49,966 nucleotides of DNA from Deltaproteobacteria bacterium (GTDB lineage: Bacteria > Bdellovibrionota > Bdellovibrionia > Bdellovibrionales > Bdellovibrionaceae). The position numbers and the translations under genes are program-made. Positions 33,810 to 42,251 of the stretch are shown piece after piece. The stretch spans positions 1 to 49,966 of the forward strand of contig JAFLCC010000019.1 in the NCBI GenBank assembly GCA_017302835.1. The letters are read 5' to 3'. The first letter of the stretch is position 1; each line of letters begins with the position of its first letter. The notes beneath the pieces are model-generated. The model worked only from the letters and a program-made list of their open reading frames with translations, did no database searches and was not told the DNA's origin.

Positions 33810-33841
33810 AAGGGCTCACGGATTTGCCGTTGAGCCCTTTT
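33810..33841 (+). terminator. rho-independent terminator
   Basis: AAGGGCTCACGG (33810-33821), loop ATTTG, and CCGTTGAGCCCTT (33827-33839), a stem of about twelve pairs with one bulge, followed by a short TTT run. It lies 18 bases after the 105-aa gene's stop. Confidence 0.7.
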
Positions 33842-33859
33842 AACTTAATGAGGTATAAA

Positions 33860-34612
33860 ATGAAAGAAAATATAGAGCAAAAAATTATAAATGCATTTCC
33901 AGAAATTACAAACAAACTGGAATACTTTGAATCCAAGTGGTTTAAAATAAATCAAAATGGCAATCGCGAGATAACGGAAAAAAATGCCCGTGATTTAATC
34001 GAAAAACATTTTCCAGATGTTTTCAATTCCTACACCCTTGAGGATCTAAAAATAGAGTTGGGAAACTACGCAAAACTTTCGCGAAATGAGGAACAAAAAA
34101 AGCGCCAGCAAAATGGTTGGACAGATTATGACGATGAAACTGCTTTTATTTTGCATATGAATAAACGTCATCAGCTTTTTAACGTTAATGCGTCGGGCTC
34201 CGTGATGGTATTAAACGGCAAATCCCGACTTATCGAAAGACTTCGGGTATTAGCCAGTCGGTACGTAAAGGAAACCGGCGATAAAGAAATTAAGCCAGCA
34301 AGTCTATCTGATCACCTAGATGTAATAATTGATGACATGGCTATTTCCGGCAAAGAAGATCTTAAACGTAAAATTGCCTTTGATCCTCACGCTTCTGATC
34401 ACTTTGACGAATTACTATCTGCTCTAAGAATAACTGATTCTAAAAATATTCATAAAAATGCGATCAAGCACTATATGTGGCAAGTTAAAAGGAAGCTGTG
34501 GGGGTTTGAACCACGGTATCATTTCATGTTAATCTTATTTACAAACAGACAAGCGTTTGGAAAATCAACATTTCTCAGGGAGTTTCATCTTATAGGTCAC
34601 AGGCCAAAATGA
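33860..34612 (+). pseudogene. truncated VapE/D5-like replicative helicase
   Basis: Frame from ATG 33860 (GAGG upstream) gives 250 residues, much shorter than VapE-type proteins. The middle (SLSDHLDVIIDDMAISGKEDLKRKIAFDPHASDHFDELLSALRI) and IHKNAIKHYMWQVKRKLWGFEPRYHFMLILF lead directly to a P-loop, as in VapE. The P-loop reads NRQAFGKSTF, lacking the first glycine of GxxxxGKS. The frame ends 8 codons later, so Walker B and the rest of the ATPase are missing. The 3' end overlaps a minus-strand gene by 48 bases, which suggests a recombination junction. Replication of the element by this protein is therefore doubtful. Confidence 0.6.
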
Positions 34613-34906
34613 CTTTTTAATCATGAACGGCCGTCTACGACTATACCCCAAACCAATTTTACATCCAAATGCGCACAGGACGCGCACCAATTCAACCGGC
34701 TGAACTCGGCCAATCAAACCCCAAAGGGCCAATTCTGACCAAACCTGGTCGATACCGGCGCGGTTAAAATCAAATATCCCGCCCGCTATGCCTTTTTCGT
34801 AATGCCGTAGACATTGGTCTTCGCTTAAGAATCTAAACTGACTTTCAAAAAGCGGGATTTCGAGATGTTTCCAGACCAAATAATAGTAATACTTTTTAGA
34901 ACCCAT
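34565..34906 (-). CDS. small protein of unknown function
   Basis: 113 aa, whose ATG overlaps the stop region of the upstream surface-protein gene (11 bases). It is rich in aromatic and basic residues (SKKYYYYLVWKHLEIPLFE). The last 14 residues are antisense to the helicase remnant, so its natural C-terminus may have been lost. No family recognised. Translational coupling to the preceding gene suggests it is real. Confidence 0.4.
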   Translation of the reverse strand: MGSKKYYYYLVWKHLEIPLFESQFRFLSEDQCLRHYEKGIAGGIFDFNRAGIDQVWSELALWGLIGRVQPVELVRVLCAFGCKIGLGYSRRRPFMIKKSFWPVTYKMKLPEKC

Positions 34907-36020
34907 AGTTGATCCCCAATCCGCCCATGAATCCTGGACTATTTTGATCTCTATGTTTTCGAGCTCCTAACTCAAAAAAGATACCCCATCCTTTTTTATC
35001 GTCACGGGTATCAAAGCCAAGATGTCCACCATAATAGTTTGATGAAAAAGTATTTGTGGTTTTGGTTGGAACACCAACGCCTGAATTATTATAAGTCACA
35101 TCAAAATACTCTTTACGACCATTCACGAACCCAAAATCAAGTTTAAAATAGGTTCCTCGCCAACCGGAATAGATAACAAGTGCAGCACCGATATCTGAAT
35201 ACATCACGGGTCCATTAAAATTCTGTGTTGAATTGGATGTACCCATCGTTGGCACATCTTCATCACTATTTTTTTGATTACTTAAACGACCGCGCCCAAA
35301 TCCACCATAAAATTGAACTCCAAACCAGCTGAAAGGTCGCTTCTCATACGCAGCTATCCACATAATATCGTTTTCAGAGTTAGCTGTGAACTTAGAATCC
35401 CAAAAATGAAATGAAAATTTAAAACTATTTCTATAAACCTGGTGAAGATAACGGAATCCGCCCGACTTTATTGTTTCACTCGAATTCAAATCCTGAAGCT
35501 TCAGGGCTTTAGCTTCTTTTTGATTTAGACTTTCTTCTAATTCTGCAAGCTCGTTCTTTTTGGCAATTGATTCTTGTTCTGACTTTTTTATCTGATTTAT
35601 TTTTTCTATCCGTTCCTGAATATTTTGAATTTCTTTGCTGCTGTGAATGAACTCACGCTCAAGCTCCTCAATGTCCAGGGATACCGACTTTCTTTTTAAA
35701 TCGCTAATTTCAAAATCCAAAGCCCGAAAACAAATATGATTTCCATTTTTAAACTCACACTCGGTCCGTTTTGGAACGACAGTGTAGTCAAATGCCGTAC
35801 AATCAGATGATAGTTGACACAACCTTTTAAACTCTTCTATGGCACTTTCTCTCGACTTGATTCTGGCCTCCCCCAGGTTTCGTGACTGTCCAACACCACA
35901 TGCAGTAATAACTTGCCCCCTTCGCGTAGAGGATGCTTCACGGCAAAGCCACTGGGCATTTGCCGTGGAAACAAAGATAAAAATTATAGGCACTATGACC
36001 ACAACCGGTTTAACTTTCAT
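34896..36020 (-). CDS. secreted coiled-coil protein with beta-barrel-like C-terminus
   Basis: 374 aa. Signal peptide KVKPVVVIVPIIFIFVSTANAQW. Residues about 25-100 have several cysteines (WLCREAS, ITACGVG, RLCQLSSDCTAF, CEFKNGNHICF) in a domain reminiscent of small LPP20-like modules (SRNLGEARIKSRESAIEEFKRLC). About 105-185 is a charged coiled coil. The rest alternates Tyr/Gly/Phe strands and ends GGLGINYGF with terminal Phe, typical of an outer-membrane barrel. It is probably anchored in the outer membrane with a periplasmic coiled coil. It is followed by a small overlapping gene and preceded by another secreted protein. Confidence 0.7.
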   Translation of the reverse strand: MKVKPVVVIVPIIFIFVSTANAQWLCREASSTRRGQVITACGVGQSRNLGEARIKSRESAIEEFKRLCQLSSDCTAFDYTVVPKRTECEFKNGNHICFRALDFEISDLKRKSVSLDIEELEREFIHSSKEIQNIQERIEKINQIKKSEQESIAKKNELAELEESLNQKEAKALKLQDLNSSETIKSGGFRYLHQVYRNSFKFSFHFWDSKFTANSENDIMWIAAYEKRPFSWFGVQFYGGFGRGRLSNQKNSDEDVPTMGTSNSTQNFNGPVMYSDIGAALVIYSGWRGTYFKLDFGFVNGRKEYFDVTYNNSGVGVPTKTTNTFSSNYYGGHLGFDTRDDKKGWGIFFELGARKHRDQNSPGFMGGLGINYGF

Positions 36021-36024
36021 AATA

Positions 36025-36663
36025 CTACTTTAAAACTTTTGCGTACGGCTCGCACTTTTCTGAAGAACTGCAAAATCGTATCTCTTCTATATTGAAATAT
36101 TTTTTATTATTTAATCTTCCAAGTAGTTTGACCGTTGTCGACGTACCAGGTTTTAGCCCATCAATTAAATATTCGATCATGTCCTTTTTTTCTTTAGGAA
36201 CAGCTAGGCATATCCAATCATTATCTGTATATATACAAGGACCCGATGTTGAATCGCCCATCGAACCACAATAACCATCGAGCACTCCTCGATCGGCAAC
36301 ATATTTTATAATTTCACATTTCATCACCACCAATTTACCTTGATACTTTTCGGGCGAGGCCTGAAGCCGCCGATAGGCGACTTCCTCGTGCTTGTTTTCG
36401 TTCACAATTTTCTCTTTTATAATTCCACCATCTTTTTTGCATTTATCAATATCTGGATAAATTACTACAAGGGCCTCGGCCTTACATTTCAGAGTTGTCT
36501 TATCATTAGTTTCTGATGACTTTTCACAGCCGACCAATTTATAGTCTGGACTCTTGGCGATCGAATCTGTGAACTCAACGCATTCGTTTTTATCATTTTT
36601 TTGATAAAGACAAAACGCGGACACTGGAAACAAAAGTATTACGATTAAAAATGTGTTTTTCAT
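36025..36663 (-). CDS. secreted protein of unknown function
   Basis: 212 aa with signal peptide MKNTFLIVILLFPVSAFCLYQ. The mature part has many cysteines (NECVEF, VGCEKS, LKCKAE, DKCKKD, MKCEII, YCGSMG, GPCIYTD, WICLAV, FCSSSEKCEP). The segment SPEKYQGKLVVMKCEI followed by VKLLGRLNNKKYFNIEEIRF resembles small OB-like export domains seen in other secreted proteins, but the family is uncertain. It lies 4 bases before the surface-protein gene and directly after the XRE regulator gene, in one operon. Confidence 0.6.
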   Translation of the reverse strand: MKNTFLIVILLFPVSAFCLYQKNDKNECVEFTDSIAKSPDYKLVGCEKSSETNDKTTLKCKAEALVVIYPDIDKCKKDGGIIKEKIVNENKHEEVAYRRLQASPEKYQGKLVVMKCEIIKYVADRGVLDGYCGSMGDSTSGPCIYTDNDWICLAVPKEKKDMIEYLIDGLKPGTSTTVKLLGRLNNKKYFNIEEIRFCSSSEKCEPYAKVLK

Positions 36664-36664
36664 T

Positions 36665-37021
36665 TTACCCCTTTACTTTTTCGATGTTGACTCGATACTG
36701 AACCCCACGGTCTGTAAATGTCGTAGAGCTAATTATCTGACGCTCAACTTTTTCATCAAATAAAATCTGCACTAAACTTAATCCTAAATAGTCAGCTAAT
36801 TTTTTTAGTTGCCACATATTTTTAGCCGACGGCTTTCTGGATGAGCTATACCAGTCGTGGAGAATGGAAACGCTGACGCCGATCTCTTTGGCGATCCTAG
36901 ACAAGACTTTGCCCTTTAGTTCACGCTGTAATACTTGTGATAATTTGATTTCTTTTTTCACAAATATAAGTTTGTTCGTAAAAATCTGGGTTTGATTCTG
37001 ATTTCCGATAAACGTAACCAC
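36665..37021 (-). CDS. XRE-family transcription regulator
   Basis: 118 aa from GTG 37021 (GGAAAG upstream); a shorter start at GTG 36961 is also possible. The helix-turn-helix is visible as RIAKEIGVSVSILHDWYSSSRKPSAKNMWQLKKLADYLGLSLVQILF. It heads the minus-strand operon of two secreted proteins and is divergent from the exported-enzyme operon at 37301, with 279 bases between. It could govern either or both, or the element itself. Confidence 0.75.
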   Translation of the reverse strand: MVTFIGNQNQTQIFTNKLIFVKKEIKLSQVLQRELKGKVLSRIAKEIGVSVSILHDWYSSSRKPSAKNMWQLKKLADYLGLSLVQILFDEKVERQIISSTTFTDRGVQYRVNIEKVKG

Positions 37022-37250
37022 CTTTCCGACATAATATGATTTTAAACTGTCGGTTGGTCGTGTACATTAGTGATTGGTATAGTTGGGCCGGTTGATTCAG
37101 GTAATCAGAGGACACTTATGGACATTTCGATTTGATGCATATCCAAAATATATTCTGATATTTGTGCGCACGAATTTTTCTCCAAAATCCAGGCACGCTT
37201 ACTGCAAATATCTTTTGTGAACAGCATTTTTAGCTTAACTTAGTTCTATT

Positions 37251-37279
37251 TTGACGAAAGGGCTCGGGCTGTCCATAAA
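37251..37279 (+). promoter_or_regulatory. candidate promoter of the exported-enzyme operon
   Basis: TTGACG (37251-37256), 17 bases, CATAAA (37274-37279). The -35 is strong and the -10 weak (4 of 6). The start codon lies 21 bases after the -10, allowing only a short leader with a weak GGAAAC ribosome site. Confidence 0.45.
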
Positions 37280-37300
37280 CTAGACACCTGGAAACAAAAA

Positions 37301-39511
37301 ATGAATCATATTGATATTGCATTTTTCGATCTATTGTTAGTATTGAGTTTAGCTCTGGGCGTTCCTGCGTTTGCCGCGCCTGAATGTTTAACATTTTACA
37401 GTGGAAAACCAGGGACTAGGGTAATTTCGATACTTCCGGCAAGCTCTAAATTAAGTGTGAACCCGGTTACTACCAAATTGAAAGGCCAGATTGTAATCAG
37501 AAGGCAATTTGCTGGCGTCTTATCAATACCTGAATCCGTTGAAATCGCCCAAATTGTTATTAAATCTCTTCCCGAAAATACCGTTTCAGACAATACCCTG
37601 ACCGTAATAAACTTGTTTGACTCACAGACATCGAAAATAGCCAACAATGTAATTATTAACGATGGAGAAAATCGGACGGTCATCATTTCGATAAACATTC
37701 CAATAGTGGGAAACGCTATTAAATTTCCAAAAATTCTGACGATTGCGAATACACCAAATCCAAACTTAAAATTTAAGGTTTCAAAAAAAGTGGATGATAG
37801 TATTTATGTTAGCGGTCTAATTTCGATCTCGGCGGAGCCTCCAGAAGCATTTTTTGCTTCGTCAACACGTACGGAAATGAAAGAATTTGGTTTCAAAAAC
37901 ACACACTCAAATCTAGCATCTACTTGGGTGGTGCGAGCTCCTGACTCACGAAGCGAAACAGTTTTCAAATATAGTTTTGCTGCCGAGGGAAGAGAATTTG
38001 ATCTTGCATACAATGATAAATTTTTAGTTGTTGCGGGCATTGGCCCAGAAAGCGCTCCAACCTCTAGTGGGTTTCGGGAATCAGATATGATGATTTCCGG
38101 TGATGAACAGAAAGGAGTGCTTGCAAAAGCATTGCAAATTTTAAAAACCGACAAATTAGATCTTAAAGCACTTAATGACCTTAAAGGTATTGCACTTAGA
38201 CCAAATGCAAATGACGTTATTTTAAACGGTCTGAATTATACTTGGTCGCTGACTAAATCAGGTTTCAGTGATTTAGTCACTAATCCCGTTGATTATCGTA
38301 AAATAATCTCTACAGAGTATGACCAGTTTCTATCGACACTCTTTGAAGATGGAAAAGTAAAAAGAAATAAAATTAGCTATCTATTAGCAACGTCTCGAGG
38401 ATGCACCCAGGGATGCGCAATTTGCTGTTCTGGAGGACTTTCCCCTTTTCAATTCTTTACGGGTGACCGCGTGTTGCAAGATTTGAAAAAAATTGCAGAT
38501 CTTCATCGCGATCAACGTCAAATTGACATTTTCTTTGTAGATAGTAACTTTAACAATAACCCAAATCGAATTATTGAAATTGCCAACCTTTTAGAAAATG
38601 GCGAGCTGCGTGGACGCTTTAGATTTTTTGTACGTCATAACACATTAAATGGGTTTTTGTCAGGTCAGGTGGAAGGCCATAAAAAAGTAAATATCGAACT
38701 AATTGATGCCTACCGCAAATTAGGAATTACCGAAGTTATGATGGGAATAGATACGTATGATAACAATTCATCAGTCACATTAAAATCAAATCGTAAGGTG
38801 TTAGCCAAAAAAGGTATTAATCTTCGCCCAATATATAGTTATCAAGAAATTTTTAATGCGGTTCATGAAATGAATACCCGCAATATGAAAACACGCGGGT
38901 TTCTTCTAACCAATAATCCGTTTGTAAGCGATCTCGACAGACTTGATTCTTATTACAATCTTACATTACTCTGGGCATCCAACCCTTTATTCTCAGTAGA
39001 CGCAAGGGAACGAAATATTATTCAATTAAAGCCATTTGAAGGGAGCCCCGTCGGTGACGCTGCGAAATCAAACCCTGAATTGGTAAAGGATGGTAGATTT
39101 AGAACTAAAGGACTTTACGGCGAGCTCGATGAGTCGATGGACTTTATGGTCTTTAATAGCAGAGCCGAGGTCATTGGAATCAAAATGGGACTGAAAGCCT
39201 TATTTGATCAGAGACAGAAAATTATAGAGCGTAGTCTCCAAGTCATAGAGACACCAGGATACGACTCAAAACAAAAAATGAATGCCCACGCTATGCTAAC
39301 AAAAATTTCCCAAAGAGACATTGAAATCTATGCATTTATAGATAGGTCACAGAATAAAGACTCGCAAGTCCTTGAAATGATGGCCTCCATGAAAAGGGAC
39401 TTAAGCCGCTTCCCTAAAAGTTCAATCAATTTATTTGAATATCAAAATTTACTTTTTTCAGAATCCATCGAACCGTTGCAAAGATCATTGAGTGGAGCAT
39501 CTGGTGATTAA
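37301..39511 (+). CDS. radical SAM protein with signal-peptide-like N-terminus
   Basis: 736 aa. The N-terminal stretch AFFDLLLVLSLALGVPAFAAPECL looks like a signal peptide with an AFA cleavage site, although its n-region has no lysine or arginine. Residues about 30-190 are beta-rich, like an immunoglobulin-type module. The radical SAM motif CTQGCAIC (CxxxCxxC, about residues 368-375, with a further Cys next to it) follows LATSRG. Downstream are IDIFFVDSNFNNNP and ITEVMMGIDTYDNN, as in TIM-barrel radical SAM enzymes. Such enzymes cleave SAM with a 4Fe-4S cluster. The C-terminal 150 residues are helical. The 3' end overlaps the next gene by 8 bases. A periplasmic radical SAM enzyme would be exceptional because SAM and reductant are cytosolic; membrane anchoring, or action inside another cell, are alternatives. 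Confidence 0.75.
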   Translation: MNHIDIAFFDLLLVLSLALGVPAFAAPECLTFYSGKPGTRVISILPASSKLSVNPVTTKLKGQIVIRRQFAGVLSIPESVEIAQIVIKSLPENTVSDNTLTVINLFDSQTSKIANNVIINDGENRTVIISINIPIVGNAIKFPKILTIANTPNPNLKFKVSKKVDDSIYVSGLISISAEPPEAFFASSTRTEMKEFGFKNTHSNLASTWVVRAPDSRSETVFKYSFAAEGREFDLAYNDKFLVVAGIGPESAPTSSGFRESDMMISGDEQKGVLAKALQILKTDKLDLKALNDLKGIALRPNANDVILNGLNYTWSLTKSGFSDLVTNPVDYRKIISTEYDQFLSTLFEDGKVKRNKISYLLATSRGCTQGCAICCSGGLSPFQFFTGDRVLQDLKKIADLHRDQRQIDIFFVDSNFNNNPNRIIEIANLLENGELRGRFRFFVRHNTLNGFLSGQVEGHKKVNIELIDAYRKLGITEVMMGIDTYDNNSSVTLKSNRKVLAKKGINLRPIYSYQEIFNAVHEMNTRNMKTRGFLLTNNPFVSDLDRLDSYYNLTLLWASNPLFSVDARERNIIQLKPFEGSPVGDAAKSNPELVKDGRFRTKGLYGELDESMDFMVFNSRAEVIGIKMGLKALFDQRQKIIERSLQVIETPGYDSKQKMNAHAMLTKISQRDIEIYAFIDRSQNKDSQVLEMMASMKRDLSRFPKSSINLFEYQNLLFSESIEPLQRSLSGASGD

Positions 39512-40706
39512 GAAAATTTTAACATTTATATTTGTCTTTATATCGTTTGTCAGCGCAAATGACATTTGTAGGCAATTTTATCTAAAGAAATCTTTTGATG
39601 CACAGATTGACCATACAATTGAAAATTTACCCATATATGTGGAAGATAATTTGGGCGCTTTATTTATAAAAAATATCTCTCAAGGAAAAAAGGTTTTTAT
39701 TATTCTTGGAGACGGGTTTGAAGCTCGTGAAAAACTTCAATCTGAAGGATTCACAAATATTCAATCCATTGAGAAGCGAGTGGGCTTTCATCAGACCTGG
39801 ACTGCTATAAAAAATGGTGAGGCCGTATTAGTTGTTACCAGAGTAAATGGTGTCGATAGAGTTGAACATATAGTCTCTTTTTTTGATCTACTAAATGTAC
39901 AACCAAAAATAGAATTTATAGGCCAGCACCGATCATGGAAGGCGGAATATCTTAATCTATTTACTAAAATAGGACCTCCTCCCGATTTAGCTGTCATTGG
40001 ATTTTCTAATACTTTTACACAAAGTCTTCTCCCAATTAGTTCATTTCTGCTAAATCCTAGACTTGCATGGCAGCGCCTGAACGCACTTAGACAGAAAAAA
40101 CGAACAGGTGGAACCTCTGACATTTCTACACTGCCAGTACAGGTGGTTAAACTAAAGAACGGGCAGAGAATTTGGTTTTTCCAAAATGTTTATGGTGACC
40201 TAGTCCTGGATATCGCAAAAGCGCTTGACCAATTTGGAGTTAAAAATATTCTTTATGCTGGCACTGCGGGTTCAGTTAATGAAAATTTTCCCGTCGGACG
40301 AATAGTTCAACCGACAGAATGGCTAGATGAAAACAAAATCTTACATCCAATAACGTGGAACAGTAAACTCTCAGGCGTAGATAGAGTAGGTCGATACACG
40401 AGAGTTTCAACACCAAATGTTGAAACAAAAGATTGGTTGAGAAAGCAAATTCTTGACCGAATTGACTTGATTGAAGTCGAAGTCGGCCACTTGTTAAAAT
40501 TTTTCTCGAATAATCACGAGACTGATTTTGATGCTGTACTGGTGGTGTCAGATATCTTGGTCGGAAACAATAAAAAAGATCTCACATCATGGACTAAAAA
40601 AAACTTAGTTGGACTTCTTACTCCATTTAAGAAAATCATAGCTCAAAAACTGAAGACGTCTGATTCTAATTTGGATGTACAATCCTACGAGGTTTTTACA
40701 CCATGA
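39504..40706 (+). CDS. nucleoside phosphorylase-like protein with signal peptide
   Basis: 400 aa from GTG 39504, with TGGAG spaced 7 bases upstream and the start overlapping the previous stop; GTG 39492 is a poorer alternative. The signal peptide is IKKILTFIFVFISFVSAND. The C-terminal half has NVYGDLVLDIAKALDQFGVKNILYAGTAGSVNENFPVGRIVQP (GTAGS at about 251-255), then LIEVEVGHLLKF at about 322, corresponding to the VDMEx substrate segment, and AVLVVSDILVG. This is the order of PNP/UDP phosphorylase family 1. The enzymes split nucleosides using phosphate, or hydrolyse N-glycosidic bonds. The N-terminal 190 residues are not recognised. It is coupled on both sides to the other two genes. Confidence 0.75.
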   Translation: MIKKILTFIFVFISFVSANDICRQFYLKKSFDAQIDHTIENLPIYVEDNLGALFIKNISQGKKVFIILGDGFEAREKLQSEGFTNIQSIEKRVGFHQTWTAIKNGEAVLVVTRVNGVDRVEHIVSFFDLLNVQPKIEFIGQHRSWKAEYLNLFTKIGPPPDLAVIGFSNTFTQSLLPISSFLLNPRLAWQRLNALRQKKRTGGTSDISTLPVQVVKLKNGQRIWFFQNVYGDLVLDIAKALDQFGVKNILYAGTAGSVNENFPVGRIVQPTEWLDENKILHPITWNSKLSGVDRVGRYTRVSTPNVETKDWLRKQILDRIDLIEVEVGHLLKFFSNNHETDFDAVLVVSDILVGNNKKDLTSWTKKNLVGLLTPFKKIIAQKLKTSDSNLDVQSYEVFTP

Positions 40707-41989
40707 AATCTCTTAAAAATCTAATTGGCATTACTCTTTTATTGTTATCAACTAATGCTTTCTCCGCTTGGATTGAAGACATTTCTGGACGCAATTTAAG
40801 TTTAGTTGTTTATATTGGAACTTTTGACCCAATACACGAAGGACACCAAGAGATTATAGATTGGCTTGTTCGATCTGGTAAATACGATGGAGTAGTCGTC
40901 ATACCAAATGATCGCCCACTTCATAAACCAGGTGCAACGGCTTATGAAACTAGGCTCAATGATCTTCGACTAATTTATGGTCAACATCAAAAAGTATATG
41001 TCCCTAAAGAATATAGGGAGTCTTTTCCTGTCCCCATGTCTATTTCACAAATTAGAGGTATTAAAAAAAATTGTAGAAACTGTTCATTTGTGGGTGCGTT
41101 TGGGGATGACATTTTGTCGTCCACATTTAAGCTGACTACTACCAGATTTTTATTGAGTGATTTAAAAAAATGGTTAGTTTTTACTAGAAACTTCAGGGAC
41201 CAAATTCCAAAGTATTATTTAGGCCGGCCAATTGAACCAATTGAGTTTTCCAATCCTGAGTCGTCAAGCCACATAAAAAAACAACTTCTAGCTATTTCTG
41301 ATAGAGATTCTTCTCAATCAGCTAAATTAAATATTCACCAAAACGTCTTAGATAGAATTCTATTTAGTAATGCTTATTCAAATGGCGGTACCTATTTTAA
41401 AACGGGAGATATAATTTCGTTTTCTTTACGCCGCGGAATGACCCCAAAAATCGTTCAAGCTATCTCTGATAGTCCGTTTGACCATGTCGGAGTTTTAAGC
41501 TGGGAGCAGGACTTACTTTTTATTTATGAATTTATTTTAGGAAAGGGTATTGTTAAATCTAAGCTATCCGATCGCTGGAATTACTATAGAGACTCGAATG
41601 GACAAGTCCACTTCGCCTTAGCTTATGGCAAAAAAGACCTTGGTGAAAAAGATTTGGAACGGATAAAAATGTTCCTTGCTAATGCTGCCGATTTTTCAAA
41701 TCAAAGCTTTAAGTCATGTACTGATTTTGTACTTAAATCGTTATCTGAGCTGGGAGTTACACTTAAATTTGATCCATCTGAAAGAATAAAAATACAATCA
41801 AGAGTTAAATCAATAGCGAATATGGAAAAATATAAAGACATTCCGATTTATGAAACCATAACTCCCGTGGAAATTTTAAAAAAACTTAATCTAGTTTATT
41901 CTTCAGAACCCTCGCTTCATTGGACTGGCTCCGATCTTCAAACTGCCTGGGGTCACTCGACTCCGAGTTGCTTAGGCTTTTATAAATAA
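40703..41989 (+). CDS. exported nucleotidyltransferase (HxGH) fused to a permuted papain-like domain
   Basis: 428 aa, overlapping the previous gene by 4 bases. Signal peptide KSLKNLIGITLLLLSTNAFSAW. GTFDPIHEGHQ (residues 39-49) is the HxGH motif of NadD/cytidylyltransferase enzymes; PNDRPLHKPGATAYETRL resembles the NadD second block and SSSHIKKQL resembles the ISSTxIR motif. Residues about 234-345 carry GDIISFSLRRG, SPFDHVGVL and KSCTDFVLKSLSELG, the H and C order of YiiX-like permuted NlpC/P60 or papain-fold hydrolases. So one protein joins adenylyl or cytidylyl transfer with a possible amidase or acyl-hydrolase. An NMN/nicotinate-nucleotide substrate is a guess. Confidence 0.78.
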   Translation: MKSLKNLIGITLLLLSTNAFSAWIEDISGRNLSLVVYIGTFDPIHEGHQEIIDWLVRSGKYDGVVVIPNDRPLHKPGATAYETRLNDLRLIYGQHQKVYVPKEYRESFPVPMSISQIRGIKKNCRNCSFVGAFGDDILSSTFKLTTTRFLLSDLKKWLVFTRNFRDQIPKYYLGRPIEPIEFSNPESSSHIKKQLLAISDRDSSQSAKLNIHQNVLDRILFSNAYSNGGTYFKTGDIISFSLRRGMTPKIVQAISDSPFDHVGVLSWEQDLLFIYEFILGKGIVKSKLSDRWNYYRDSNGQVHFALAYGKKDLGEKDLERIKMFLANAADFSNQSFKSCTDFVLKSLSELGVTLKFDPSERIKIQSRVKSIANMEKYKDIPIYETITPVEILKKLNLVYSSEPSLHWTGSDLQTAWGHSTPSCLGFYK

Positions 41990-42005
41990 GTTAAACGACT
42001 CAATG

Positions 42006-42248
42006 TTATGCCTTCTTTCTAAAAACCGTCTGCTCCAGCTTTTCCAAACGCTCTTCAACAGAGTCATGAGTATCCATAGACTTACGAAGAAACCAGTTCA
42101 AGAATGTTTGATAACCCATCCCTTGCTTTTCGCCCTCGACCTCAAGCCAATTCAATATTTCCGGATCCAACCGGAATGTCTTAATGACTTTTAAATCTTT
42201 AGATTTTTTTGCTTTCTTTGCTTTTGAAAAATCATATTCATCTCTCAT
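42006..42248 (-). CDS. brnA: BrnA-like antitoxin (CopG-type)
   Basis: 80 aa beginning 3 bases after the BrnT stop. The core KVIKTFRLDPEILNWLEVEGEKQGMGYQTFLNWFLRKSM fits the ribbon-helix-helix arrangement of BrnA, with a lysine-rich N-terminal linker (SKAKKAKKSKDL) and a short heptad-like tail. It should neutralise BrnT and repress the operon through the palindrome upstream of brnT. Confidence 0.85.
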   Translation of the reverse strand: MRDEYDFSKAKKAKKSKDLKVIKTFRLDPEILNWLEVEGEKQGMGYQTFLNWFLRKSMDTHDSVEERLEKLEQTVFRKKA

Positions 42249-42251
42249 AAA

